Source of the DNA: Pseudorhodoplanes sp. | GTDB lineage: Bacteria > Pseudomonadota > Alphaproteobacteria > Rhizobiales > Xanthobacteraceae | Length of the DNA stretch: 64,000 bases | Direction of reading: 5' to 3' | Assembly: GCA_019187085.1 (NCBI GenBank) | Contig: JABARS010000035.1 | Location: 1-64,000 of the forward strand | Shown: positions 43,867 through 54,266 of the stretch, piece by piece | Position numbering within the stretch: the first letter of the stretch is position 1 | Layout of the letters: each line of letters starts with the position of its first letter | Made by a program: the position numbers and the translations under genes | The notes under the pieces: generated by a model | What the model saw: only the letters and a program-made list of their open reading frames with translations | Told to the model about the DNA's origin: nothing | Databases searched by the model: none

Positions 43867-44445
43867 ATGGCCCCACGCAAGACCGCGGCCGCGACGCGGC
43901 CGCAGCGGCTCGAAGCCGCCGACTGGATCGAGGCCGCGCAGGACGCGCTTGCCACGGGCGGCGTCGAAGCCGTGCGCGTGGAGCCGCTGGCCAAGGCGCT
44001 CGCCGTCACCAAGGGCAGCTTCTACTGGCACTTCGCCGACCGCCGCGCGCTGCTTGACGCGGTACTCGACACCTGGGCACAGGGCCGCATTGCGGCGATC
44101 CGCCAGCAGGTGGCCACCGGGCGCGAGCCTGAGGCGACGCTTCGCCACCTCGCCGAGCTTTATACCCGCCGCGCCAACCTGCGCGGGCTGTCGATCGAGC
44201 TTGCCATCCGCGCGCTCGCCCGCACCGATGCGGCCGCCGCGCGCGCCGTGCGCGCCGTCGATCTCGAACGTCTCAAGCTGGTCGGCACGCTGTTTGCCGG
44301 CCTCGGCTGGCCGGCAACCGACGCGCAGGCGCGCGCCATCCTCTTCTACAGCTTCCTGTTCGGTGAAAGCCTGCTCGATGCGCGGACGGTCACCGCGCCC
44401 GCGCGCGACAATGCCGTGCGCGCGCTGATCGCCCCGCCGGCCTGA
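43867..44445 (+). CDS. TetR family transcriptional regulator of the ivd operon
   Basis: 192 aa. N-terminal TetR helix-turn-helix (ADWIEAAQDALATGGVEAVRVEPLAKALAVTKGSFYWHFADRRALLDAV) and a helical ligand-binding domain. Divergent from the thioesterase-ivd operon across two palindromic operators, so it very likely represses both directions and is released by an acyl-CoA or leucine-derived ligand; ligand identity is inference. ATG 43867 with AAGGA upstream. Confidence 0.9.
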   Translation: MAPRKTAAATRPQRLEAADWIEAAQDALATGGVEAVRVEPLAKALAVTKGSFYWHFADRRALLDAVLDTWAQGRIAAIRQQVATGREPEATLRHLAELYTRRANLRGLSIELAIRALARTDAAAARAVRAVDLERLKLVGTLFAGLGWPATDAQARAILFYSFLFGESLLDARTVTAPARDNAVRALIAPPA

Positions 44446-44448
44446 TCG

Positions 44449-46251
44449 TCAGGCCGCGGACGTGCGGCCGCCAGCGCGGGCCTTGGCCTCGCGCAACACC
44501 GCATCGAGGTCGGCGGCCCTGCATGGCATCGCGAACAGATAACCCTGCATCTCATGACAGCCGGCAAGGCGCAGCAGCACGCGCTGCTCGTCGCTCTCCA
44601 CGCCTTCGGCCAGAATGCTCAGGCCGAGCGCATTGCCGAGCGCGACGATCGCCTGGATCATGGCGCCGGCATTCGACCCGCGGCCGAGCGGGGCGACGAA
44701 CGCCTTGTCGATCTTGAGCTTGTCGAAGGAGAAGCGCTGCAGATAGCTGAGCGAGGAGAAGCCGGTGCCGAAATCGTCGAGCGCGATCTTGATGCCGAGC
44801 CCACGCAACGCGTCGAGCCGCGCTTTGGCCTCCTCCGGATTGTCGATCAGGACGCTCTCGGTGATTTCCAGTACCAGCCGGCTCGGCGAAATCTTCTGCT
44901 CCTGCAGCAGCCGGGCGACCAGTTCGACGAATTTGCGGTCGCGTACCTGCAGGGGCGAGACGTTGACGGACACATACAGGTCAGGCCAGCGCCGCGCATC
45001 CGACAGGGCCCGACGCAGCACATATTCGCCGAGCGGCTCCATCAATCCGGCCTGTTCGGCGACCGGAACGAAGTCGAGCGGCGCGATCATCCCGCGGTTC
45101 GGATGATCCCAGCGCAGCAACCCTTCGACGCCCACGATCCGCGTGCCGTCGGCGGCGACGATCGGCTGGTAATGGAGATCGAGCGCGCCTTCCGAAATCG
45201 CGCGCTTGAGGTCGCGCTCGATGGCCCGGCGGTCGCGCGCACCGGCATCCATCGACGGATCGAACGTCGCAAGCGCGCCCGCTCCGCGGCTCTTGGCGAC
45301 GCGCAATGCCGCGTTCGCGCACCGCATCAGTTCATCAGGGCTCTCGCCGTGCCCGGGCGCGAGGCTAAGCCCGATGCTGACCGAGAGCGGCACCGCGCGG
45401 TTATGCACCCAGACCGGCCGGTTGAGGTCCGCATGGATCGCAGCCAGGATATCGTCCGCCGCTTCGGCATCGGAGATGTTGAGCACGGCCACGAATTCGT
45501 CGGCGGCAAACCGTCCGCATACCGTCCCCTGCGGCAGCCGGTCGTGCAGCCGTTCGGCGAACATGGCAAGCACCTGATCGCCGCCGTCATGGCCGATGGC
45601 CTCGTTGATGTCCTTGAAACGGTCGAGATCGAAATTGGCGACCACCGTCGCCTGCCCCGGTTTGCGCGCGACGAGGACGGCTTCTGCCAGTTCGAGCATG
45701 CGGCGGTGATTGGGCAGCCCGGTGACCTGATCGAGCTGGTTCATCCGCCGGACTCGGTCCTGGCTTTCGCCGAGCGAGTTGTTCAGGAGCCGCAATTGCC
45801 AGATGAGCGCAGCGGCGATGCCCCCGAGAACCAGAAAGAAGACGATCACCGCCGGCGCGAGACGGATAAGAAAGGCCGAGATCGGCCGGTCGGGATCGAA
45901 GCCGAGCCAGGCGATGATACGTCCCTTGCGGTCCACGACCGGCTGCAGCGGGCCGGCCGGTTTCTCGTCTGCCGGCGCAAGGCGCAACCCGCGGATGCCG
46001 CTTTCGCGCTCAAGCATCCGTAGCCCCTGGTGCTCGAGACTAGGGAATTCGCCGATGACGTCGCGTGCGGTTTCGACCGCCTGGCGCAGGGTCTGACGCT
46101 GAGACGCTTCGCGCGCGTCGTCGCCTTGCAGCCCCAGCGTGTAGACGAAGCACGCAAATCCGACGCCGGCCGCCGCAGCCAGCAGGAGCAGTCCTTCGAT
46201 CAGCCGGCCGGAAACCGGACGGCCCGAAAGCAAACCTTTGAAAAACCACAT
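44449..46251 (-). CDS. EAL-domain phosphodiesterase with degenerate GGDEF domain
   Basis: About 600 aa. An N-terminal transmembrane region (LIEGLLLLAAAAGVGFACFVYTLG and LIRLAPAVIVFFLVLGGIAAALIW), then a GGDEF domain whose signature is degenerate (CGRFAADEFVAV), then an EAL domain with EGLLRW, the DDFGTGFSS loop and ILAEGVE. It probably hydrolyses c-di-GMP, with the broken GGDEF as a sensory/GTP-binding regulator. Several starts are possible; 46251 is chosen for its position at the hydrophobic region, start 46284 is not excluded. Confidence 0.88.
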   Translation of the reverse strand: MWFFKGLLSGRPVSGRLIEGLLLLAAAAGVGFACFVYTLGLQGDDAREASQRQTLRQAVETARDVIGEFPSLEHQGLRMLERESGIRGLRLAPADEKPAGPLQPVVDRKGRIIAWLGFDPDRPISAFLIRLAPAVIVFFLVLGGIAAALIWQLRLLNNSLGESQDRVRRMNQLDQVTGLPNHRRMLELAEAVLVARKPGQATVVANFDLDRFKDINEAIGHDGGDQVLAMFAERLHDRLPQGTVCGRFAADEFVAVLNISDAEAADDILAAIHADLNRPVWVHNRAVPLSVSIGLSLAPGHGESPDELMRCANAALRVAKSRGAGALATFDPSMDAGARDRRAIERDLKRAISEGALDLHYQPIVAADGTRIVGVEGLLRWDHPNRGMIAPLDFVPVAEQAGLMEPLGEYVLRRALSDARRWPDLYVSVNVSPLQVRDRKFVELVARLLQEQKISPSRLVLEITESVLIDNPEEAKARLDALRGLGIKIALDDFGTGFSSLSYLQRFSFDKLKIDKAFVAPLGRGSNAGAMIQAIVALGNALGLSILAEGVESDEQRVLLRLAGCHEMQGYLFAMPCRAADLDAVLREAKARAGGRTSAA

Positions 46252-46319
46252 GAACCGGATTCCGGCGGCCTCCATTGACCGCACGGTAGCCGACAGCGGT
46301 TAACGGCTTCTCAGTGCTT

Positions 46320-47726
46320 TCAGGTGAGACCGAACCAGAGCGTGGCGATGCTCAGAAAGGAAAAAAAGCCTACCACGTCGGTGATCGTGGTCACGAACGG
46401 GCCGGACGAGACGGCCGGATCGACGCCGAACCGCGTGAGCAGCAGCGGGATGACGATGCCGCCTAGTGCTCCCATGGCAAGCACGAACACCATGGCCAAG
46501 CCGATCACGAGGCCAAGATCGGCGACGTTGAACCAGAATGCCGCCACCGCGCCCAGGATCAGCGCGAAGCCGAGCCCGTTGACCGCCCCGACCATCAACT
46601 CGCGCCGCGTCACCCGCCAAGCATTGGCGTCGGACAGTTCGCGGGTGGCGAGCGCGCGCACGGCGACCGTCATGGTCTGCGTCGCCGCGTTGCCGCCCAT
46701 CGACGCCACGATCGGCATCAGCACCGCGAGCGCAACCATCTTCTCGATCGAGCCGGCAAACTGCCGGATCACCCAGGCCGCGATCAGGGCGCAGCCAAGA
46801 TTGACCAGCAGCCAGGGAAAGCGGCTGCGCACGATCTTGGATACCGAGTCCGACAATTCTTCGTCGGCATTGACGCCGCCGAGCGCCTTGATGTCCTCTT
46901 CCGCCTCCTCCTCGATCACGTCGACGATATCGTCGACGGTGATGACGCCGACCAGCCGCTCGTCCTTGTCGAGCACCGGCGCAGACACAAGGTTGTAGCG
47001 CTCGAACCGGCGCGCCACCTCTTCCTGGTCATCGACCGCATGCACGCGCCGGCGGTCGGGCTCCATGAGCGAGGGAATGCCGACCGGGCGCTTGGTCCGC
47101 AACAGCCGGTCGAGCGGCACGGCGCCAAGAAACCGGTTCTCCGAATCGACGACGAAAATCTCGTAGAACCGCTCCGGCAGGTCGGCGGTTTCGCGCATGA
47201 AATCGATGGTCTCGCCCACCGTCCAGGACGGGGGAATGGCGATGTAGTCGACCTGCATCAACCGCCCGGCCGAGCCTTCGGGATATTTCAGGCTCTTTTC
47301 GAGCGTGGCACGCTCACGGAACGGCAGTTGCGCGAGGATTTCCGACTGATCCTGCTCGGGCAGGTCTTCGAGAATGTAGACCGCGTCGTCGGACTCAAGC
47401 TCGCGCACGCCTTCCGCCACGGCCTGCGAAGGCAGTTCCTCGAGGATTTCCTCACGGACGGTGTCGTCGACCTCAGTCAGCGCGGAGAAATCGAAATCCG
47501 CACCCATCAATTCGATCAGTTTCGGGCGATAGTCCGGATCGAGCGCTTCCAGCAGGTCGCCGGTATCGGCTTCATGCAAATGGCCAATCAGGGCGCGCAG
47601 GCGCCCGCCGTCGCGCCCGGCAATGGCCGCGCTCACGGCGTCGATGAAATCCGGACGGATCGCTCCGCTGTCGTCGCGCATGGCGTCCGCATCCGGTGAA
47701 GCCGTCATCGTCTCCTGCTCGCGCAT
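46320..47726 (-). CDS. mgtE: Magnesium transporter MgtE
   Basis: 468 aa: MgtE N-domain (LEALDPDYRPKLIELM, VYILEDLPEQDQSEILAQL), two CBS domains (FVVDSENRFLGAVPLDRLL; APVLDKDERLVGVITVDDIVDVIEEEAEEDI), then five transmembrane helices with the pore loop MPIVASMGGNAATQTMTVAVRALA. Mg2+ channel gated by cytosolic Mg2+. Same strand and direct neighbour of the EAL gene (68-bp gap). Confidence 0.95.
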   Translation of the reverse strand: MREQETMTASPDADAMRDDSGAIRPDFIDAVSAAIAGRDGGRLRALIGHLHEADTGDLLEALDPDYRPKLIELMGADFDFSALTEVDDTVREEILEELPSQAVAEGVRELESDDAVYILEDLPEQDQSEILAQLPFRERATLEKSLKYPEGSAGRLMQVDYIAIPPSWTVGETIDFMRETADLPERFYEIFVVDSENRFLGAVPLDRLLRTKRPVGIPSLMEPDRRRVHAVDDQEEVARRFERYNLVSAPVLDKDERLVGVITVDDIVDVIEEEAEEDIKALGGVNADEELSDSVSKIVRSRFPWLLVNLGCALIAAWVIRQFAGSIEKMVALAVLMPIVASMGGNAATQTMTVAVRALATRELSDANAWRVTRRELMVGAVNGLGFALILGAVAAFWFNVADLGLVIGLAMVFVLAMGALGGIVIPLLLTRFGVDPAVSSGPFVTTITDVVGFFSFLSIATLWFGLT

Positions 47727-47908
47727 GGCGGTCTCGCTAACGGGACGCAGCGTTTCGGGTCATGCGCCGCTTGTACGCTGGGCGCACTTTCGCGGCAACG
47801 CGCAAGACGACCGAACAATCCACACCCGCGCCACACTCGCGCGCGGATCGCCGCCCGACTGTGGACGCCGCACCGCCATCGGGTAGATTGGCACCAAGGG
47901 GGGCGCGG

Positions 47909-48934
47909 ATGCGACGGACGGCGATCATCCTTGCATGTTGTATGCTGCCGGCGACGCCCGCGGGCGCCTCCGATTGCCCGGGCAATCCGGAAGCCATCGG
48001 CACGAGCCGCACGCTGGTGGTCGATCCGCAGGATCATGCGCGGATCGGCAGCTTCCAGTACCCGGAAACCCTGCCGCTCGCCGAAAAGGAGATCGTGCTC
48101 ACGCTCGACGACGCACCGCGTCCGCCTTTCACCGCGCAGGTGCTCGACATCCTCGCCCGGGAATGCGTCAAGGCAACTTATTTCGTCATCGGCCGCCACG
48201 CCCGCGAATTTCCCGACCTGCTACGCCGGATCCGGGCCGAGGGCCACACCGTCGCCGTGCATTCTGAGAACCATCCGCTGAGCTTTCCGCGCCTGTCGCC
48301 CGACCGGCTGCGGCGCGAGGTTGAGGGCAGCATGGCGACCATTGCCGGCGTCCTCGGCGACGAGCAGGCGGTCGCGCCCTTCTTCCGCATCCCGGGCCTC
48401 TTGCGCTCGGACGCAGTGGACCGCCACATCAACGCCACCGGGATGATGGTGTGGAGCACCGACGTGATGGCGCACGACTGGGCCCGCCGCATCACCGAAG
48501 CAGGCATCATCCGCCGCTCCCTCGACCGGCTCGCCGAAAAGGGCCATCGCGGCATCCTGCTGCTGCACGACATCAAGGAAAAGACGGCGGCCGCCCTGCC
48601 CGAACTGCTGCGCGAACTGAAGGCGCGCGGCTATCGCATCGTCCATGTCGTCCCCGCCGGACCCGACCGCCCGGCGACTTCAACGCAGCCGGAGCAATGG
48701 GTGTTCCGACCGCAGGACCAGCGCCCGCTATCGACGCTGCTGCTGGCCGACATCGCCCGCCTCGACCAGGCGATGGCCGACTACCGCAGGCTGAGCCGTG
48801 TCGATTCGTGCGGGGAGGCATGGTCGGCCGCGCGCAGGCCCACCCGCATCCGGCAGGCTGCCGCCCGCAAGCGGGCTCACATGGTCAGAAGAAGTGCGGC
48901 AGTCGCGATCCCCGCCGTCTCACCCGCCCCTTGA
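47909..48934 (+). CDS. Polysaccharide deacetylase (NodB homology domain)
   Basis: 341 aa, signal peptide (MRRTAIILACCMLPATPAGA). Metal-dependent deacetylase motifs: LTLDDAPRPPF (two Asp), HSENHPLSFP (His-x3-His) and the later MVWSTDVMAHDW and ILLLHDIKEKT segments. Removes acetyl groups from an N-acetyl polysaccharide such as peptidoglycan or a capsule precursor in the periplasm. ATG 47909 is chosen at the signal peptide; an upstream in-frame start at 47762 has no support. Confidence 0.88.
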   Translation: MRRTAIILACCMLPATPAGASDCPGNPEAIGTSRTLVVDPQDHARIGSFQYPETLPLAEKEIVLTLDDAPRPPFTAQVLDILARECVKATYFVIGRHAREFPDLLRRIRAEGHTVAVHSENHPLSFPRLSPDRLRREVEGSMATIAGVLGDEQAVAPFFRIPGLLRSDAVDRHINATGMMVWSTDVMAHDWARRITEAGIIRRSLDRLAEKGHRGILLLHDIKEKTAAALPELLRELKARGYRIVHVVPAGPDRPATSTQPEQWVFRPQDQRPLSTLLLADIARLDQAMADYRRLSRVDSCGEAWSAARRPTRIRQAAARKRAHMVRRSAAVAIPAVSPAP

Positions 48935-49066
48935 ACGCTGGCATGGCGCCGGCAAGGGCCGTGCATGGACGAAGCGGCTGGCTCGCCCGGACCGGCAGAG
49001 CCACCCCCGCCGCTGGCGGTAGGGCCCTTTAGCCGGAAACAGCCATCGCAGGCGATGGACCGAAGA

Positions 49067-49151
49067 TGGTGCGGCCGAGAGGACTCGAACCTCCACGAGT
49101 TGCCCCACTAGCACCTCAAGCTAGCGCGTCTACCAATTCCGCCACGGCCGC
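49067..49151 (-). tRNA. tRNA-Leu (anticodon GAG)
   Basis: Minus-strand 85-nt class II tRNA. Acceptor GCGGCCG pairs with CGGCCGC, discriminator A and encoded CCA (plus strand TGGT at 49067-49070). The D-arm contains GGTAGACGCG, the anticodon stem CTAGC/GCTAG frames loop TTGAGGT with anticodon GAG, then a long variable arm and T-loop GGTTCGAGTCC. Confidence 0.95.
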
Positions 49152-49247
49152 AAAAATGTGGGGTTTGGCGCCTTTCCAGGCGCCCGGACGGCGAGGGTGT
49201 AACAAATCGGATATGGGGGTACAAGGCCGCTGCGAGGCCCCGCTCCT

Positions 49248-49535
49248 TTAACGGCTGTCGGGGGAACGCGGCAGCATTTCGCGGACTTCCACCGCGATCC
49301 GGTTGCCGTTGACCACCACCGTCCCGCGGGCGACCGGGAAATTATTGGCCAGGATGCGTACGTCGTCGTCCTCGCCCGAATCGAGTTCGATTATGGCGCC
49401 GCGGCCTAGCCGCAGAACCTGGTGGATGGGCATGGTGGAGGTGCCCAGCACCACCGATATATCCAGCGAAACCTTGTCGAGCGTGCTCAATGGATGACGT
49501 CCCTGTCCGCGATTCCGGAATGCCAAGGTCACCAT
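49248..49535 (-). CDS. fliN: FliN/SpoA-domain flagellar motor switch protein, orphan
   Basis: 95 aa, SpoA (C-ring) domain: LDKVSLDISVVLGTSTMPIHQVLRLGRGAIIELDSGEDDDVRILANNFPVARGTVVVNGNRIAVEV. This is the switch-complex protein that binds CheY-controlled FliM, or a related C-ring protein of the type III secretion system. No other flagellar or chemotaxis gene is near, so it is an orphan copy. The N-terminus is shorter than a canonical FliN. Confidence 0.85.
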   Translation of the reverse strand: MVTLAFRNRGQGRHPLSTLDKVSLDISVVLGTSTMPIHQVLRLGRGAIIELDSGEDDDVRILANNFPVARGTVVVNGNRIAVEVREMLPRSPDSR

Positions 49536-49638
49536 GGTATGGTGAACGAGTGGTTAATGCCCCGCGCGCGGACCGGAACGGCGACGGGGCCGGCCTGACA
49601 GGGCACGAACCGTCCCGGACACCGGAGCCGCGACAGCC

Positions 49639-50391
49639 ATGACCGCCGCACGCGATTCGATCGCGCTTCTGCCCCGCGCGGGCGGCAATCTGGTGGAATG
49701 GCGCATCAGCGACGCCCCGGTCGCCTACGAGGCGGCGCTTGCCGAAATGGAAAGCCGGGCTGCCGCGATCGCGGACGGACGGGCGCACGAATGCGTCTGG
49801 TTGCTCGAACATCCTCCGCTTTACACCGCCGGCACCAGCGCCCGGCCGCAGGACCTGATCGAGGCACGCTTTCCGGTCCATCAGGCCGGGCGCGGCGGCC
49901 AGCTTACCTATCATGGTCCCGGACAGCGCGTGGCCTATCTCATGCTCGACCTGCGCCGCCGCGGCCCGGACGTGCGCGCCTATGTCGCCACGCTGGAGGA
50001 ATGGATCGTCCGCACGCTCGCTGCCTTCAACGTGCGTGGCGAGCGGCGCGAGGATCGCGTCGGCGTCTGGGTGCGCCGGCCCGAGCGCGCCGACGGCCAT
50101 GAGGATAAGATTGCCGCCATCGGCATCCGCGTGAAACGCTGGGTCTCGCTGCACGGGATTGCGATCAATGTCGATCCCGACCTCACCCATTTTGCCGGCA
50201 TCGTGCCGTGCGGCGTCGCCGATCGCCGTTTCGGCGTGACGAGCCTCGTCGATCTCGGTCTGCCGGTGACGATGGCGGACCTCGATTGTGCGCTCAAACG
50301 CGAGTTCGAAATGCTGTTCGGGCCGGCCGGACCGGACGTGCGGGCGGATCAGGCGAGCGCCGCGACCGCTGTGCGCCAGCCGGCGATATAG
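49639..50391 (+). CDS. lipB: Octanoyl-[acyl-carrier protein]-protein N-octanoyltransferase
   Basis: 250 aa. LipB moves octanoate from acyl carrier protein to apo lipoyl domains. Active-site residues visible: [11 protein letters not shown], the Lys in [17 protein letters not shown] and the catalytic Cys in FAGIVPCG. Cytoplasmic, solitary, convergent with nothing nearby. Confidence 0.95.
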   Translation: MTAARDSIALLPRAGGNLVEWRISDAPVAYEAALAEMESRAAAIADGRAHECVWLLEHPPLYTAGTSARPQDLIEARFPVHQAGRGGQLTYHGPGQRVAYLMLDLRRRGPDVRAYVATLEEWIVRTLAAFNVRGERREDRVGVWVRRPERADGHEDKIAAIGIRVKRWVSLHGIAINVDPDLTHFAGIVPCGVADRRFGVTSLVDLGLPVTMADLDCALKREFEMLFGPAGPDVRADQASAATAVRQPAI

Positions 50392-50532
50392 CGGCCGTCG
50401 CGACGCTGCGAGCCGTCAGGATCATGCCCGCATTCATTGCTGAAAATCAAATATGCAAAATTAAATAAATGTAATTTGCAGACCCTGCAGGCTCCGCGTA
50501 GCAAGCGCGTGCGCCATCAAAGGAAGTTTGCC

Positions 50533-51432
50533 GTGCTGAAAGCCTGGCTTCTGAAAATCCATCGCTGGATCACACTCATATTTTCCATTCCGCTCGCGAT
50601 CCTGATCGTGACCGGTCTTGTCCTTTCGTTCGAACCCGCGCTGACAAGCGGTGAAGTCAGCAAGGCGGTGACGCTGCAGTCGGTCGAGGCTGCGCTCACG
50701 AAGCACGATCCCGCCGGCGCCGCCCGCTCCGTCGTCGTGCGCGGCTATACGGGCGTGCTGTCGATCGGCCTGCGGCCGGGCGAGTTCGCGCATGTCGATC
50801 TCGCCACCAACGAGGCTGTCGCCTCCCCCGGCATTCTTGCGCAGATCATCACCACATCGCGGCGCCTGCACGAAACCCTGCTTCTCGATCTTGGCTGGCT
50901 GGTCACCGCATCGACCGTCGCCATGCTCGTCCTGATCGCACTCGGCGTGACGATGGGTTGGCCGCGGCTGCGCCATTCGCTTGCCGGCTGGCACAAGGGG
51001 ACCGGCTGGATCCTGCTGCCGCTCCTCATTCTCAGCCCGTTGACCGGGCTGCTGCTAGCCTTCGGCGTGACTTTCGCAACGCCGCCTGCGGCCGGCAGCG
51101 GCGCTCCCGCGCTGCCTTTGCGCGAGGCGATCCGTGTCGTCGGCGGACAATACGATCTGTCGCGCGTGACCTGGATCAGGCCGATGCGCGGGGCGTTGCG
51201 CGCGCGGGTGGATGATGGCGGCGAGATGCGCCTGTTCACCGTGACCGCCTCGGGCCTGCAGGCGACGCCGCGCAACTGGCCGCGCCTGATCCATGAAGGC
51301 AACTGGCATGGCTATCTTTCGGTCTTCGTCAATGTCGTGACGTCGGCCGGCCTCGTGATCCTGATCTCGACCGGCCTGCTGCTGTGGGCGCGACGGAAAC
51401 TGCGCCGCCGGCCTTCGGCCGCGCGAGCCTAG
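50533..51432 (+). CDS. PepSY-associated transmembrane protein
   Basis: 299 aa. The N-terminal helix begins LKAWLLKIHRWITLIFSIPLAILIVTG, a common PepSY-TM opening; further membrane segments near 140-160, 170-192 and at the C-terminus (VFVNVVTSAGLVILISTGLLLWARRK). The family accompanies iron-siderophore uptake or redox enzymes but no TonB receptor is nearby. GTG 50533 has AAAGGAAG upstream. The upstream AT-rich gap has TGCAAA/TTTGCA (50454-50480), a possible regulator site. Converges on acyP with overlapping stops. Confidence 0.82.
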   Translation: MLKAWLLKIHRWITLIFSIPLAILIVTGLVLSFEPALTSGEVSKAVTLQSVEAALTKHDPAGAARSVVVRGYTGVLSIGLRPGEFAHVDLATNEAVASPGILAQIITTSRRLHETLLLDLGWLVTASTVAMLVLIALGVTMGWPRLRHSLAGWHKGTGWILLPLLILSPLTGLLLAFGVTFATPPAAGSGAPALPLREAIRVVGGQYDLSRVTWIRPMRGALRARVDDGGEMRLFTVTASGLQATPRNWPRLIHEGNWHGYLSVFVNVVTSAGLVILISTGLLLWARRKLRRRPSAARA

Positions 51433-51728
51433 ATTGTTGGCAGCATGGCGAAACGCCGCGACTCGTAAAGCGCGAGCTCGCCGGCGTCCGCCTCGCGCTC
51501 CTCGACGCCGTCCACCCGCGCGCCGGGCGGACCTCGGCGGCAGACCGCGATCAGTTCGCGGACCACAAGTTCGGGGCCTTCGAACAGCGCCTCGACCGTG
51601 CCGTCGCGGCGGTTGCGGACCCAGCCGCCGACCGCGCGGCGTTCGGCCTTGCTGTGGACGAACGCGCGAAAACCGACGCCCTGTACGCGTCCGCTGAAAA
51701 CGACGTGACGGATCACGGTCGCCGACAA
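51429..51728 (-). CDS. acyP: Acylphosphatase
   Basis: 99 aa. Core: ATVIRHVVFSGRVQGVGFRAFVHSKAER with the active-site Arg of RVQGVGFR and Asn in VRNRRDGTVEA. Hydrolyses acyl phosphates. TTG 51728 has GGAGA seven bases upstream and follows the stop of the gamma-glutamylcyclotransferase gene directly; a GTG at 51716 is an alternative. Its stop overlaps the stop of the convergent PepSY gene (CTAG). Confidence 0.92.
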   Translation of the reverse strand: MSATVIRHVVFSGRVQGVGFRAFVHSKAERRAVGGWVRNRRDGTVEALFEGPELVVRELIAVCRRGPPGARVDGVEEREADAGELALYESRRFAMLPTI

Positions 51729-52190
51729 TCACCCGTCTCCGAATTCGCGGCGGCGCGGGCTGCGCCACCGGCTCGGCGCCCAGCGGCGCAGGCTTTCAAT
51801 ATAATCCGGCGGCAGCTCCCATTCACGTGCCGCGTCGAGCACCTGTTCCATATAGCCCGGTCGCGGCCGACCCTCGTTCGGGGTATGGCCGAGATAGACC
51901 AGCGCATTCAGATGCACGCGATCGTAAAGGACCGGCAGCATCGCACGCCGGTAGAGTCCCGATTGCAGGCTTTCATAGGCGTTGAGCGAGGCGAGATCGC
52001 GCGCCGTCAGCCGCCACATGACGCCATGCACCTCGTGGCCGTGCGCCGGCTCCACGGAGGCATAGCCGTCCGTCATGATGATGAACCGGTAATCCTGCAG
52101 GAGGGCCGGGCCGACCGCTTCGGCGCCCGGGCAACGCGCTTCCATCGCGCGTCGGCCCATGTTCGAGCCATACGCAAAATGCAACGTCAT
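51729..52190 (-). CDS. Gamma-glutamylcyclotransferase family (AIG2/GGACT-like) protein
   Basis: 153 aa. Begins LHFAYGSNM, the signature of the gamma-glutamylcyclotransferase/ChaC-like fold, with the catalytic Glu region (NAYESLQSGLYRRA). May cleave gamma-glutamyl amines or glutathione; exact substrate unclear. ATG 52190 is seven bases after the pccA stop; the three genes (pccA, this, acyP) form a tight operon. Confidence 0.9.
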   Translation of the reverse strand: MTLHFAYGSNMGRRAMEARCPGAEAVGPALLQDYRFIIMTDGYASVEPAHGHEVHGVMWRLTARDLASLNAYESLQSGLYRRAMLPVLYDRVHLNALVYLGHTPNEGRPRPGYMEQVLDAAREWELPPDYIESLRRWAPSRWRSPRRREFGDG

Positions 52191-52197
52191 TCCACCG

Positions 52198-54213
<2,016 letters not shown>

Positions 54214-54266
54214 GCGCCCCAAACCCAAGTTCGTATGCCTTTGCGGCGCTGCGGCACAAAAGTCAA

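Noticed and set aside
47909..47940. Lipobox in the polysaccharide deacetylase signal peptide (ILACC)
   Set aside because: The hydrophobic stretch before the cysteine is too short for a lipoprotein signal and an AGA-type cleavage site follows, so a standard signal peptide is more likely.
49639..50391. Biotin-protein ligase for the lipB gene
   Set aside because: The catalytic Lys and Cys positions and the [11 protein letters not shown] motif are those of octanoyl transferase; the BPL glycine loop is missing.
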